This document shows positions 1 to 13,100 of a stretch of DNA of 64,000 bases, in pieces; position 1 is the first letter of the stretch, and each line of letters starts with the position of its first letter. Position numbers and translations under genes: made by a program. Source of the DNA: Paraspadella gotoi. Its lineage: Eukaryota; Chaetognatha. The notes under the pieces were generated by a model, which searched no databases, was not told where the DNA came from, and worked only from the letters and a program-made list of their open reading frames with translations. The stretch spans positions 27,668,989 to 27,732,988 of the forward strand of contig CM119265.1 in NCBI GenBank assembly GCA_051294375.1, read 5' to 3'.

Positions 1-1010
1 CTAAAACGTAAAAATACGGTAAAGCCATGTTGAAATATGGTATTTATCTGGCCCGGATCGCGCATGATCAATGCTTATTTTTAATTGATGTCCTTATTGG
101 ATAACCTACGTCAACCATTTTCAATACAGACCGGAACGCGCTTAAAAAAGCTTTTAGCATGCGAAAACTTGATATCCTTTCTATTTGCTCTAAATTTAAT
201 ATAAACTCTCTAAATTTACCCCCGCGCTCTACCTGAAACAGATAGTAAAAACAATACAGTTTCTTTCGATGGTCTTAGAACAAAAAAAATTGAAGGCTTG
301 ACTATGCAGTTTTCACCTAAAAAACCAGTTCATTTGATTGCTTTATCAAGCAATTGAGATTGCAAGATTTTTAATTTTTCTTTTTTTTATCTTGTAGAGA
401 AGACCATAAGCTATCCGAAACCGTACTGATATGTATGATTTGTTCTAATTTACAAAAGATCTTGCAGGTTTTTTGGGAAAAGGGAAAAAACGGCCTGACC
501 AGTTCATTTAAATCCCATTTTTGGGCATGATAAAATGGGAATTTCGATCGCGCTCTACCTCCGTTGGCTTCCCAAGACGCCAAGCTTTCGAAATCTACCC
601 ATATTGATATAATTTATATGGGCCTTGACTATGCAGTTTTGAATAGAAGTAAAGATATTAAGGAATCTTGATCGGAACTTCGATTCGAACGACGCGCAGC
701 CCTACTTTTATACATGACGTTTCTGTTTTTATTGTTTTTAACGTTTCAATCTTTTGACGTTCTTAAACGTTTTTCTTTTAATTTGTTACTGACCTTTAAA
801 AACTACTTCATTAAATACTGTATATTATAAATATTACTTTTACAGTATTTAATGAAGTAGTTTTTAACATTTTAGTAATGTTATAAGTGTTGATGTTAGT
901 GTATTACATCTTTATCAGTGTAGTTTTTATTTGTTTACTGTGTTCCAGTCTTTTTACGCAGTTGTTGATACCATTACTGTTTTTGTATTCAATATAATAA
1001 ATAAATAATT

Positions 1011-1244
1011 GAAAAGACAATAATTATTTTTATGAGTTAGTGACAGAACCGTTCAATATAAGCAGTCCCTGAGCTTCGGACCAGGGTGTAACACCGTGTT
1101 ACAGGCGGGTTAAGCGCCCCGTCCCTCTTATCTGCTAGGCGACCACCGGGCTAGAACCCCAGACCTTTGGGTTGGGAGGCGAATGACTTGCCTCCGGCAC
1201 CAATGGCCGCTGATGAACGGTTGGTGGATTTTAGTCCACCATAT
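1011..1244 (-). repeat. tRNA-derived SINE, family 1, copy a
   Basis: About 234 bases shared with 1994-2226 and 18141-18374. Read on the minus strand it starts near TGGTGGACTAAAATCCACCA and carries a tRNA-like block with a B-box-like GGTTCTAGCCC. The three copies have unrelated flanks, as expected of dispersed retroposons. No open frame is conserved. Confidence 0.75.
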
Positions 1245-1814
1245 AATAAATAAAAAAAGTTAATGCCATTGTTCAAGTCCTTTTGGGGAAAAAAATTTAA
1301 ATTAAGTAATTTAGTTATCACCAGTGACTTTGTTATAAATTAACTCCAGTTTATTTCAAAGATTTTAGCAGCATTGATTGTTATGACACCATCGGCGCCA
1401 AAGGGAAAAAAATTATTTTATTTTTCAGTTGGTAACAGAAGAAATGGTGAAAATCTATTATGTGACTACACAGAAAGCAAGAGCTTTGATTACAGAGTAA
1501 GTCAAACATAATAAAGAGCGAGATCATTTTCATGGTTAGAAATCGATACGCATGCAAGCATCGCAGATGGAATCGGATCGGCGACTCGGATAAAATCTAT
1601 CGAGGACTTTCTGATTGGATGAATCATCATCGAAACGGACCAATGAGTAGAAAACGAGCCCGTGTCGATGATCCGATTGTATTGTATTGTATTGTTTTGT
1701 ATTATACCTGACCATTTTGAATTAAATGCATCTGTCTCAAATTCTGACACCGTCTTTGTTTGTGACTTTTCTGAGAATAAAATCCACTTTGGTTTTAAGT
1801 TGAAATCTCTGTCC

Positions 1815-1932
1815 ACTTACTTAAAAGTGGTGCTAGTGGTTGGATTCGAACCCACGCCTCCAGAAAGATTGTCTACTTACTTAAATGTGGTGGCAGTGGT
1901 GAGATTCGAACCCACGCCTCGAGAGAGACTGG
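1815..1932 (-). repeat. Two tandem tRNA-Leu 3-prime-half copies
   Basis: Two units of about 60 bases, read on the minus strand. Each has a variable-arm-like GAGGCG, then a T-arm with GGGTTCGAATC, then an acceptor-like strand ending in CACCA. The pattern resembles the 3-prime half of eukaryotic tRNA-Leu. No D-arm or 5-prime acceptor strand precedes either unit, so these are tRNA-derived fragments and not functional tRNA genes. Confidence 0.6.
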
Positions 1933-1993
1933 TGTTCTATTCTTAATTATCGTTATTTTTTAGTTTAGTAGTACTCGTGGAGAAACTCACTTC

Positions 1994-2226
1994 TGAAAAG
2001 ACAGTAATAATTATTATGTGTTAGTGACAGAACAGTTCAATGGAAGCAGTCCCTGAGCTTCTGATTAGGCTGTAACACCGTGTTACTGGAGGGTTAAGCG
2101 CCCCGTCCCTCGTAACTGCCAGGCGGCCACCGGGCTAGAACCCCGGACATTTGGGTTGGGAGGCGAATGACTTGCCTCCGGCACCAATAGCCGCTGATGA
2201 ACGGTTGGTGGATTTTAGTCCACCAT
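1994..2226 (-). repeat. tRNA-derived SINE, family 1, copy b
   Basis: Second copy of the element at 1011-1244, same orientation, with scattered substitutions. It ends at the same GGATTTTAGTCCACCATA terminus and then runs into unrelated T-rich sequence, which fixes the element boundary. Confidence 0.75.
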
Positions 2227-2579
2227 ACTTCTTTTTTTTTACAATCATGATTATTAAGAATTTGTTAATGTACTATAAATTGAACAATGTTTCAAACTTG
2301 TGTAAATGCGTGATAACCAAAAATTACGATCAAATGACCAATACTATCTAGGAAAAAAGTATATCACATTTTTAGTAGAGGAAATCTACTCAAAAACTTT
2401 TTTGATTAAAAACAAGTTTGAACAAACAATGTCGGATCTGTCCACGATCATTAGCGGTAATTAATTAATTTTTTAATACAAATTATATAAACTAAAAAAA
2501 ATTAATAAATTAATTAATTTGATCCGAAATGTTTGTTTTTAGGTCTTTTGATCACTGACTGTGGATAAGTCGCTAAATT

Positions 2580-2800
2580 GGTTGAAGAAGATTATCCGTA
2601 ACTTCTTCACCCCCTCTAGCAGATATGGAACGGGTCCTCGGCTTGGAACCAGGCTTGAGGGTTTTCCACGCCCCCAAAACGGCTTACGGCCGTCCTCGCA
2701 CTTCCCGCAGGGTAGGTACCGGGTTGTGATTGAACCCGGTACCTAATGGTCATGAGCTGATGGCTTTACTCAATGAGCCACCGGGTCACGACTGAAGGTT
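2580..2800 (-). repeat. tRNA-derived SINE, family 2, copy a
   Basis: On the minus strand it reads a tRNA-like head (GGTGGCTCATTGAG as A-box region, GGTACCGGGTTCAATC as B-box region) followed by a body containing AAAACCCTCAAGCCTGGTTCC. Related copies lie at about 47370-47580 and 61565-61760 on the plus strand. Confidence 0.65.
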
Positions 2801-2879
2801 TTATGCTTAGAGGCGGGGTGAACTTTGCTATGCCCAACTACATGACCATGACAAAAGCAAAAGAAATGACAATGATGGC

Positions 2880-3170
2880 GACGACGACAATAATGATTGA
2901 CTTAATTGATTGATTGATTGATTAAATAATTAATTAATTTATAAATAAATTGATTGATTGAATAATTAATTTATAAATAACTATATAAATTTATTCATTG
3001 AATAATTGATTAATTGACCGATTAGTTAATTGTTTATTAATTAATTGACTAATTGATTAATTAACTGATTAATTATTTGATTAATTAATACATCTTGCAT
3101 TTATATTTAATATAAAAAGAAAAAGAAGCATGATCAATTAGTGAAACAGGTTTTTTGTTTTCTTCCATTT
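2880..3170. repeat. (TTGA/TTAA)n simple-repeat stretch
   Basis: Degenerate tetranucleotide repeats of the ATTGATTGATTAATT type with AT-rich sequence around them. No coding signal. Confidence 0.7.
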
Positions 3171-3399
3171 AAACTCATTTTCACTCAGATGATTTCATCG
3201 AAACTTGATTTCCAGCTTAATCATACACTTTCCTACCCACATACAAAATTTCAAGTCACTCGCCCCGTTCACTCATAAGTAATTGACGTTCAAATAGTGA
3301 AATATATTTTTTTGTTTTTTCCATTTAAACTCATTTCCACTTAAACGATTCCATCGAAACTTCCTATCCAGCTCAATCACACACATCCCTACCCACACA

Positions 3400-4100
3400 C
3401 AAAATTTCATTCCAATCCATCCATCTAATCACGAGCAATCAGAGTTTTTTGCTAAGGTGGGACGGACCGAAAGACGGAGACGGATGTCCTGACGGATATC
3501 ATTTTTTTTGCATAACTTAACATAATTCGATGTTCTGACATGATATAAGTGAATGCCCGACAAGATTGAGGGGGCGGACCGACGGACCGACAAAGTTAAT
3601 TATAGAGTTGGGATCTGCTAATAAGCAGATCCGACCAAAAAATCAGAATGTTTCCGAATCTACATTGAACTTCCTTTCAGTAGCTTCCTTCCATTTTTTC
3701 GTAGGTAGAATCGTTTAGAAGTTACAGGCAAAAAAAGATCGCTACTTCAAATGAAAAATAGCAACAAAAAAAATCATATTTAATTATCCACCATTTTTAG
3801 TATTTAGTTTTTTGTTTTTATTTCAAATAGAGTTAGTTGTTTATTTTCTTTTTTAATTTGGAAATGCTAAAGGCATTGCACCTTTTTAGTCGGATCTACT
3901 TATCAGCAGATTCCGACTCTATAATTCACTTTGTCGGTCCATCTGTCCCACCCCTAAATATTGTCGGGCACTCACTTAAATCATGTCAGAATATCGAATT
4001 ATGATAAATTATGAAAAAAAAAAGATGTCCGTCTGTCCGTTAGCAAAAAACTCCAATTACTCGTGATTGGATAGATGGAAAGATGCAAAACTTCATCGGA
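3400..4100. mobile_element. Foldback (inverted-repeat) element
   Basis: The left arm, about 3400-3634, ends in GATCTGCTAATAAGCAGATC. The right arm, about 3891-4100, starts GTCGGATCTACTTATCAGCAG and matches the reverse complement of the left arm through the GGACCGACGGACCGACAAAG block and the Tn-rich block before CGTCTGTCCG. The spacer of about 255 bases is AT-rich and non-coding. This is the structure of a non-autonomous foldback or MITE-like element. Its right arm also begins the duplicated segment at 4014. Confidence 0.65.
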
Positions 4101-6211
4101 GCTGAAAAAAATTGCGTTAAAGATGTGGAAAAATATTTCACTGTCATACCTCAATTTGCTGTATGAGAGCAAGCCTAGAAAAATGCAGGCAGTAGTAGAT
4201 GCCGAGGAAGGGCATACTAAATATTGAAAATGTTTTACCCATGTTTTGTATATTTTTTATTGAATAAATGAACTTTTCAACAATTATGTGATGATACTAG
4301 ATAGTACTTACATATTTGTGTATCCAGACACGCGATCACTAATGGGCAACACCTTGATCATGCCAGTTCTTTTAAATTCATTACTTCTTCGTGTATATAA
4401 ACTAATAAAGCATTTATTTATTCGCTTATATTAATTTTTTCCCAAATCTATTCACCATCACAATTGCCTCTGCTTAACTCCTGCAGAGACGCATGCCCTG
4501 GCCGATGACTGTTATGTGTGCCGCCAGGGGCGCTCGGCACGTTGGTCGATACGTCACAATATCGAAGGCATCCACGGGTCGATTGGCAGTCTGTGAGATG
4601 AGAGTCTATGCCAGTGAGTATGTGATTCTTACATGAATCTATTATGGCAGAACTGGTTACATACTAACAGAAGTCCGGTATACATATTGTTAATGAGTTT
4701 ATTTAAGAACGAGAAATTAAAAAAACAATTTCAAGATTTATTTTTTAGTTAAATACAAGGATGCCATTTTATGTTATCCAATACTATATATTTAAAAATT
4801 TAAAATAAACAAAAATATAACAAATCAAATAAGGTACATAGCTATTTTAGTGTAATGAAGTCTGTAAAATTCTATGTTGATAACCATTTTTTTTGTATAG
4901 TTTCATCTTCTTTGTCGGAAATGGCGATTTATGCAGCATATAAGGTACTATTCAAATGCAACAAACGTTGTAGAGTATAAGAAATTCAAATTATTAAAAT
5001 TTTATAAAAGCAATATTTAGCTTACATAATATGAAAATAAAGACCCATATAAATATTTCGGTAAGTTTATTTACAAATTTTATATTTTATAAACTGTTTG
5101 TTTGCTATATTTGTTAATAATAATAATAAAAAAATAAGCTTAGGTGAAAAAATTAAAATTTTTAAATCTTAAAACCGGTTTTAAATTCCTTACAAAAAGT
5201 TGATATAAGAAAGTATAATCCATTTTAACAAATTCTTTCATTAAGTTGATTAAAAATGTTAAAAAACATTTTTTTTATTTAACTTTTCAATTTTTGGCTT
5301 AAATATATTTTTATAAATTTTGACCAACTTAATAACATAATTTTGGAATAAAAATTATATTTTCTTGGGTCAACCTTTTGCAAGGAATACAAATCCAGGA
5401 ATAAAATTTTGAAATTATTTTTTTTTAACTTTAACCTAATTTTTATTCATAATTATAAATAAATATAGTTAACTAACTTTTTATAAATATAAAATTTAGA
5501 AATAAACCTACCAAATATTATTATTTTATATTTCAAAAGCTCATATAAATTTTATAAAATTTTAATAATTTGATTTATCTTAACTTAAAATTGTTTTTTT
5601 TTTATGACAATTTTATATACATTATAAATCGTCATTTTCGACAAGAAAGATAAAATTATACAAAAAAATGGTCATCACCATCGAATTCTACAGACTTTGT
5701 TTGCACTAAAATAGCTATGTACCTTATTCGATTTGTTATATTTTGTTTATTTTTAAACGCCCTATATAATAGTATTATAGTATATAATATATAATAATAT
5801 ATAATACTATATAATGTCCAAAATAATAATCTAATAGAGCTTGAAAGTTAAAAAAATTTAATGGTTTGTCCATGAAAATTAGCAAAAACTATTAAATTTA
5901 TGGAATGATAATGATGATGATAAATTTTTAAAGTTTTTTTTATTTATTTATTATCAAAGTTTTTAAAATTTGTAATGCAAACCTTTATTTAACTTTTTGA
6001 TATCTATCAGAATCCGTTTTTTAAAAGTTCAAATTAAAAAAAATTATACATTTCTTAAATATTGTTAAATCTTAAAATGCTTCCATGCATGAGGAAAATG
6101 AATTAATTCAAAATCCAACATCATAAATCAATTCGGTTGTAAAAGGACAAAAGACGGTTTTATATTATGAAAAATGTTGAATTCTGGCCCGCCCTACCAT
6201 CTATATATCTA

Positions 6212-6246
<35 letters not shown>

Positions 6247-7946
6247 TAAACAAGCCTCTACTAAGGCTCATTGGATCTTTAGTTAACAGCTGATAGTGCC
6301 AAAAGATTTGTTAATTTATTTATTTATTTTTTTTTTTTTATAGAAAAATCGTTCCTCCGACGAACGACAACAAAAGCAACGACGACGGACGAGACGACGA
6401 CGAAAAAGACGACGACGACGACCAAGGCGCTACTCCAGCACCAACGCAGGCTTCTGCACCTGCAGCGACTACTCCTGCACCTCCGCCAGCATCGTCCCCT
6501 GCAGAATCGTCTCCTGCAGCGTCGTCTCCTGCGGCGGAATCTCCTGCCGCTGAGGAGCCGAAGACGACGTCGCTCCCAGCGGAGAAACGAGATCGAAGAG
6601 AAGATGGCCAGTTCTCCTGGTACGGATAATTATTAAAATATGGGGATTTAGTTATTTAGTGTTGTTAGTGATATATATATATATAAAATATTAGTTATTT
6701 TCTGATTTTATATTTTTATATTATAAAATACGTCAAAGTATTTTTTAAAACCTTGTCATCTATTCTTTAAGACATGTAAAACGTGGACTATGATTTTTTA
6801 AAACTTATTTTGAAATAAAAGTTTAATTAAAAGCTTGTAGAATCTTGCTATGTTATTATCTTGCAAGAGAGATGGTGTCCTTAACCTAAACATGTCAAAA
6901 ATCTGATAGCAAGACAGCATTCTATGAATGAATAGTTTTTGTATTGGTTGTATCAATTTTATTACGATGATAGCGTTACCCCGCATTTTACCTCCACAAA
7001 AAAACTTATGTTTGGCAAATAATTCTAGTAAATACAAAAAAAGGTTTATACTTTATTATACATATTAATAATTCACACTAATTCCTTTTTTTTATCAGTG
7101 AACGCGAGCGATCAACTCTTACAGGAAGAGAAGAAAAGTAAGTCTTTAACGTTTTGGCAAAATGTACAATAACCTTCTCTCGCTTTACTCAGTAACAGTA
7201 CAGTACAGTACAGTATAGTATAGTACAGTTTTAATCAAATGTAAAAAAATAAAATCATTTATAAATTTTCATTGACGATTGATTAAGGAATTAATGATAT
7301 GAACGAACGAACGAACGAATGATTTTATTATATAAATGTTAAATGAATTAATTAATGAACTCCATTCATCATTAAATCTCTAAATCAACAAATCAATAAA
7401 ACAATCATTTGATCAATCAATCATATAATCACTTTCTGGATTAATCGATCAATCAAGCAATTAATGGCAGTGATTTCTATCGAGGAATTCAGCAAAAAAA
7501 CCACTTTTTGCCATATAGCTAGAATATTACCAACAATATTGATTAAATTTGAATCCTAAGACAAAGAGGGCTGGACTACGAATTAATTCAAGTCATCTGC
7601 TGCATTTTCTAATCAAGAATAATATACCATTTTGCTACTTTTAATAAAAAAAAATTATGTCCATTTTTTGCCATTTTGACTTTTGTCTTGACATTTGAAC
7701 GTCAAGATCATTGAAGAAAAATTTTTTTACTCCGGATTTCGGGTCCTTCTTATCTTCTTTACCTCTGAGTTGTTTCATTTGACATTGATCATATATTGTT
7801 TGTCTATGAATTAATTTTTAAAATTGACTAGTGAAAAACTTACATTTTTATATTTTATTACAATTTGTTAAACGAAAATACTTCAAAATGTCCACAATCT
7901 AATCAAATATTCCCTATCAACGGTGCTTCTGGTACCTAAAAAATAG
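4014..7946. repeat. Copy 1 of a 3.9-kb near-identical duplicated segment
   Basis: Matches 7972-11900 along its whole length in the same order, with differences that are mostly one-base indels in homopolymers. It ends at a 25-N gap and the second copy starts right after. The Thr-rich exon here (6344-6619) has extra bases that break its frame, whereas the second copy is open. This is best explained as a false duplication of one locus at a scaffold join, with copy 1 poorly polished. Confidence 0.8.
4487..4613 (+). pseudogene. Duplicate of the lectin-domain exon (copy 1)
   Basis: Same 127-base exon as 8442-8568, with the CTGCAG acceptor and GTGAGT donor retained. It belongs to the probable assembly duplicate and is not counted as a second gene. 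Matching downstream exons lie at 6344-6619 (frame broken by indels) and 7099-7137. Confidence 0.5.
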
Positions 7947-7971
7947 NNNNNNNNNNNNNNNNNNNNNNNNN
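7947..7971. other. Assembly gap of 25 N
   Basis: A run of exactly 25 N, a typical fixed-size scaffold join, separating the two copies of the 3.9-kb segment. Confidence 0.98.
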
Positions 7972-8441
7972 AAAAAAAAGATGTCCGTCTGTCCGTTAGC
8001 AAAAAACTCCAATTACTCGTGATTGGATAGATGGAAAGATGCAAAACTTCATCGGAGCTGAAAAAAATTGCGTTAAAGATGTGGAAAAAATTTCACTGTC
8101 ATACCTCAATTTGCTGTATGAGAGCAAGCCTAGAAAAATGCAGGCAGTAGTAGATGCCGAGGAAGGGCATACTAAATATGAAAATGTTTTACCCATGTTT
8201 TGTATATTTTTTTATTGAATAAATGAACTTTTCAACAATTATGTGATGATACTAGATAGTACTTACATATTTGTGTATCCAGACACGCGATCACTAATGG
8301 GCAACACCTTGATCATGCCAGTTCTTTTAAATTCATTACTTCTTCGTGTATATAAACTAATAAAGCATTTATTTATTCGCTTATATTAATTTTTTCCCAA
8401 ATCTATTCACCATCACAATTGCCTCTGCTTAACTCCTGCAG

Positions 8442-10164
8442 AGACGCATGCCCTGGCCGATGACTGTTATGTGTGCCGCCAGGGGCGCTCGGCACGTTGG
8501 TCGATACGTCACAATATCGAAGGCATCCACGGGTCGATTGGCAGTCTGTGAGATGAGAGTCTATGCCAGTGAGTATGTGATTCTTACATGAATCTATTAT
8601 GGCAGAACTGGTTACATACTAACAGAAGTCCGGTATACATATTGTTAATGAGTTTATTTAAGAACGAGAAATTAAAAAAACAATTTCAAGATTTATTTTT
8701 TAGTTAAATACAAGGATGCCATTTTATGTTATCCAATACTATATATTTAAAAATTTAAAAATAACAAAATATAACAAATCAAATAAGGTACATAGCTATT
8801 TTAGTGTAATGAAGTCTGTAAAATTCTATGTTGATAACCATTTTTTTGTATAGTTTCATCTTCTTTGTCGGAAATGGCGATTTATGCAGCATATAAGGTA
8901 CTATTCAAATGCAACAAACGTTGTAGAGTATAAGAAATTCAAATTATTAAAATTTTTAAAAGCAATATTTAGCTTACATAATATGAAAATAAAGACCCAT
9001 ATAAATATTTCGGTAAGTTTATTTACAAATTTTATATTTTATAAACTGTTTGTTTGCTATATTTGTTAATAATAATAATAAAAAAATAAGCTTAGGTGAA
9101 AAAATTAAAATTTTAAATCTTAAAACCGGTTTTAAATTCCTTACAAAAAGTTGATATAAGAAAGTATAATCCATTTTAACAAATTCTTTCATTAAGTTGA
9201 TTAAAAATGTTAAAAACATTTTTTTTATTTAACTTTTCAATTTTTGGCTTAAATATAGTTTTTATAAATTTTGACCAACTTAATAACATAATTTTGGAAT
9301 AAAAATTATATTTTCTTGGGTCAACCTTTTGCAAGGAATACAAATCCAGGAATAAAATTTTGAAATTATTTTTTTTTAACTTTAACCTAATTTTTATTCA
9401 TAATTATAAATAAATATAGTTAACTAACTTTTTATAAATATAAAATTTAGAAATAAACCTACCAAAATATTATTATTTTATATTTCAAAAGCTCATATAA
9501 ATTTTATAAAATTTTAATAATTTGATTTATCTTAACTTAAAATTGTTTTTCTTTTTATGACAATTTTATATACATTATAAATCGTCATTTTCGACAAGAA
9601 AGATAAAATTATACAAAAAAATGGTCATCACCATCGAATTCTACAGACTTGTTTGCACTAAAATAGCTATGTACCTTATTCGATTTGTTATATTTTGTTA
9701 TTTTTAAACGCCCTATATAATAGTATTATAGTATATAATATATAATAATATATAATACTATATAATGTCCAAAATAATAATCTAATAGAGCTTGAAAGTT
9801 AAAAAAATTTAATGGTTTGTCCATGAAAATTAGCAAAAACTATTAAATTTATGGAATGATAATGATGATGATAAATTTTTTAAAGTTTTTTTTTATTTAT
9901 TTATTATCAAAGTTTTTAAAATTTGTAATGCAAACCTTTATTTAACTTTTTGATATCTATCAGAATCCGTTTTTTAAAAGTTCAAATTAAAAAAAATTAT
10001 ACATTTCTTAAATATTGTTAAATCTTAAAATGCTTCCATGCATGAGGAAAATGAATTAATTCAAAATCCAACATCATAAATCAATTCGGTTGTAAAAGGA
10101 CAAAAGACGGTTTTATATTATGAAAAATGTTGAATTCTGGCCCGCCCTACCATCTATATATCTA

Positions 10165-10199
<35 letters not shown>

Positions 10200-13100
10200 T
10201 AAACAAGCCTCTACTAAGGCTCATTGGATCTTTAGTTAACAGCTGATAGTGCCAAAAAGATTTGTTAATTTATTTATTTATTTTTTTTTTTTTATAGAAA
10301 AAATCGTTCCTCCGACGACGACAACAAAAGCAACGACGACGACGACGACGACAACGACGAAAAAGACGACGACGACGACCAAGGCCGCTACTCCAGCACC
10401 AACGCAGGCTTCTGCACCTGCAGCGACTACTCCTGCACCTCCGCCAGCATCGTCCCCTGCAGAATCGTCTCCTGCAGCGTCGTCTCCTGCGGCGGAATCT
10501 CCTGCCGCTGAGGAGCCGAAGACGACGTCGCCTCCAGCGGAGAACGAGACGGAGATGAAGATGGCCAGTTCTCCTGGTACGGATAATTATTAAAATATGG
10601 GGGATTTAGTTATTTAGTGTTGTTAGTGATATATATATATATAAAATATTAGTTATTTTCTGATTTTATATTTTTATAATTATAAAATACGTCAAAGTAT
10701 TTTTTAAAACCTTGTCATCTATTCTTTAAGACATGGTAAAACGTGGACTATGATTTTTTAAAACTTATTTTGAAATAAAAGTTTAATTAAAAGCTTGTAG
10801 AATCTTGCTATGTTATTATCTTGCAAGAGAGATGGTGTCCTTAACCTAAACATGTCAAAAATCTGATAGCAAGACAGCATTCTATGAATGAATAGTTTTG
10901 TATTGGTTGTATCAATTTTATTACGATGATAGCGTTACCGCATTTTACCTCCACAAAAAAACTTATGTTTGGCAAATAATTCTAGTAAATACAAAAAAAG
11001 GTTTATACTTTTATTATACATATTAATAATTCACACTAATTCCTTTTTTTTATCAGTGAACGCGAGCGATCAACTCTTACAGGAAGAGAAGAAAAGTAAG
11101 TCTTTAACGTTTTGGCAAAATGTACAATAACCTTCTCTCGCTTTACTCAGTAACAGTACAGTACAGTACAGTATAGTATAGTACAGTTTTAATCAAAATG
11201 TAAAAAATAAAATCATTTATAAATTTTCATTGACGATTGATTAAGGAATTAATGATATGAACGAACGAACGAACGAATGATTTTATTAATATAATGATAA
11301 ATGAATTAATTAATGAACTCCATTCATCATTAAATCTCTAAATCAACAAATCAATAAAACAATCATTTGATCAATCAATCATATAATCACTTTCTGGATT
11401 AATCGATCAATCAAGCAATTAATGGCAGTGATTTCTATCGAGGAATTCAGCAAAAAAACCAATTTTATTGCCATATAGCTAGAATATTACCAAATATTGA
11501 TTAAATTTGAATCCTAAGACAAAGAGGGCTGGACTACGAATTAATTCAAGTCATCTGCTGCATTTTCTAATCAAGAATAAATACCATTTTTGCTACTTTT
11601 AATAAAAAAAAATTATGTCCATTTTTGTCCATTTTGACTTTTGTCTTGACATTTGAACGTCAAGATCATTGAAGAAAAATTTTTTACTCCGGATTTCGGG
11701 TCCTTCTTATTCTTTACCTCTGAGTTGTTTCATTTGACATTGATCATATATTGTTTGTCTATGAATTAATTTTTAAATTGACTAGTGAAAACTTACATTT
11801 TTATATTTTATTACAATTTGTTAAACGAAAATACTTCAAAATGTCCACAATTCTAATCAAATATTCCCTATCAACGGTGCTTCTGGTACCTAAAAATTAG
11901 GTCAAAAAATGTAATACTTTTGCTGCAAAATAATTTTTAAGCCTACTTTTAATTTGTGAGGATTTGTGAGGAGCGTTTTATTTGAACTAATGCTCGATTT
12001 TTGACTTATTTTATAGTTTTAATAGATGAGAAACACACTAAAGTGGAAAAATTTAAAAAAACGCTTTCTTTTAATGAAAGGGGAAGCGTCCGTAAATTAA
12101 TTTCCCTCAATCGACAGGTTTTTGCAGAAAAAATTTCCGCAAATTCTGTCGATTTTTTAAATCTGCTAGGCACCAAACTTTGAATAGAATCATACGCTAC
12201 CCAATATTTTTTTTATTACAATACATTTTAAAGATTTTTTTACATCTAGTATGATATAAATGCAAAAAATGAGTGAGAATGAGAAAAAGATAAGAGAGGC
12301 GAGAGCATGGGTGAAAAAAAAGCTTCAGGGAGAGAGAGAAATAGTGAAAAGAAATTGATATATGGCGAGAAGGGGGAGAACGAGAACAATTAAGAGAAAA
12401 GAAAAGATAAGAAAGAGGGAAGAAAAAGAATCAGAGAGGGAGAGAAAAGCAGAGATAGAGAGGAAGGAAAATAAAGGTAAAGGAAGAAAAGAAGGGATGA
12501 CACAGAGAAATATGAGGACAGAAAAGTCGGAGAAAGGGAGAAAAAGAGAGGGACAGAGAGAAGTTAAAGAGAGAAAAAAATAGTGGAAAAAATGGAAAAA
12601 AGTTTTAAAATAAGTGTGCCGTTTTTTGCCTAATATCTAAAAAACACGATAGATCTGACGAGCAATTCAATCTTTAAAAGTTGCCCTTACAATAAAATAT
12701 CGTTTTAGTTTCATCTTAATAGGGCAGATACCATAAATAGAATGATTAACGTAAAAGAAATTATGTTCTTACCGTATTTTGAAAGCATAGAAATTCTCCC
12801 AGTGAGTTCTATGTTATAAGGAGAAGATAACTATGGCCAACCGTTTTTTTAAATAAAGCGTGTGTTATATTAATCAGTGGGAATAAATAAATAATAGTTT
12901 TATAATAAGTTTCAATTTCATTGTTAAAAATACGCCTAATACATCAATCAAACGAACAATTGATCTTTCAACCAATCAATAAATAAATCCAATCCGATGA
13001 ATCCGATCCGATCCGATCCAATCCAATCAATCTCAGTCGAGGAGGCTCTCTCTACGGGTTGCGGGGGAGGATGCGTGGCCACGATTATCGTCGGCGTCAT

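Larger units (their letters stand above)
7972..11900. repeat. Copy 2 of the 3.9-kb duplicated segment
   Basis: The cleaner of the two copies: its exons are open and keep compatible phases, and it continues without a break into unique sequence past 11900 towards the membrane-segment exon at 13037. I treat it as the true locus. Confidence 0.8.

Noticed and set aside
1815-1932. Functional tRNA genes
   Set aside because: Only T-arm, variable arm and 3-prime acceptor are present; no D-arm or 5-prime strand precedes them.
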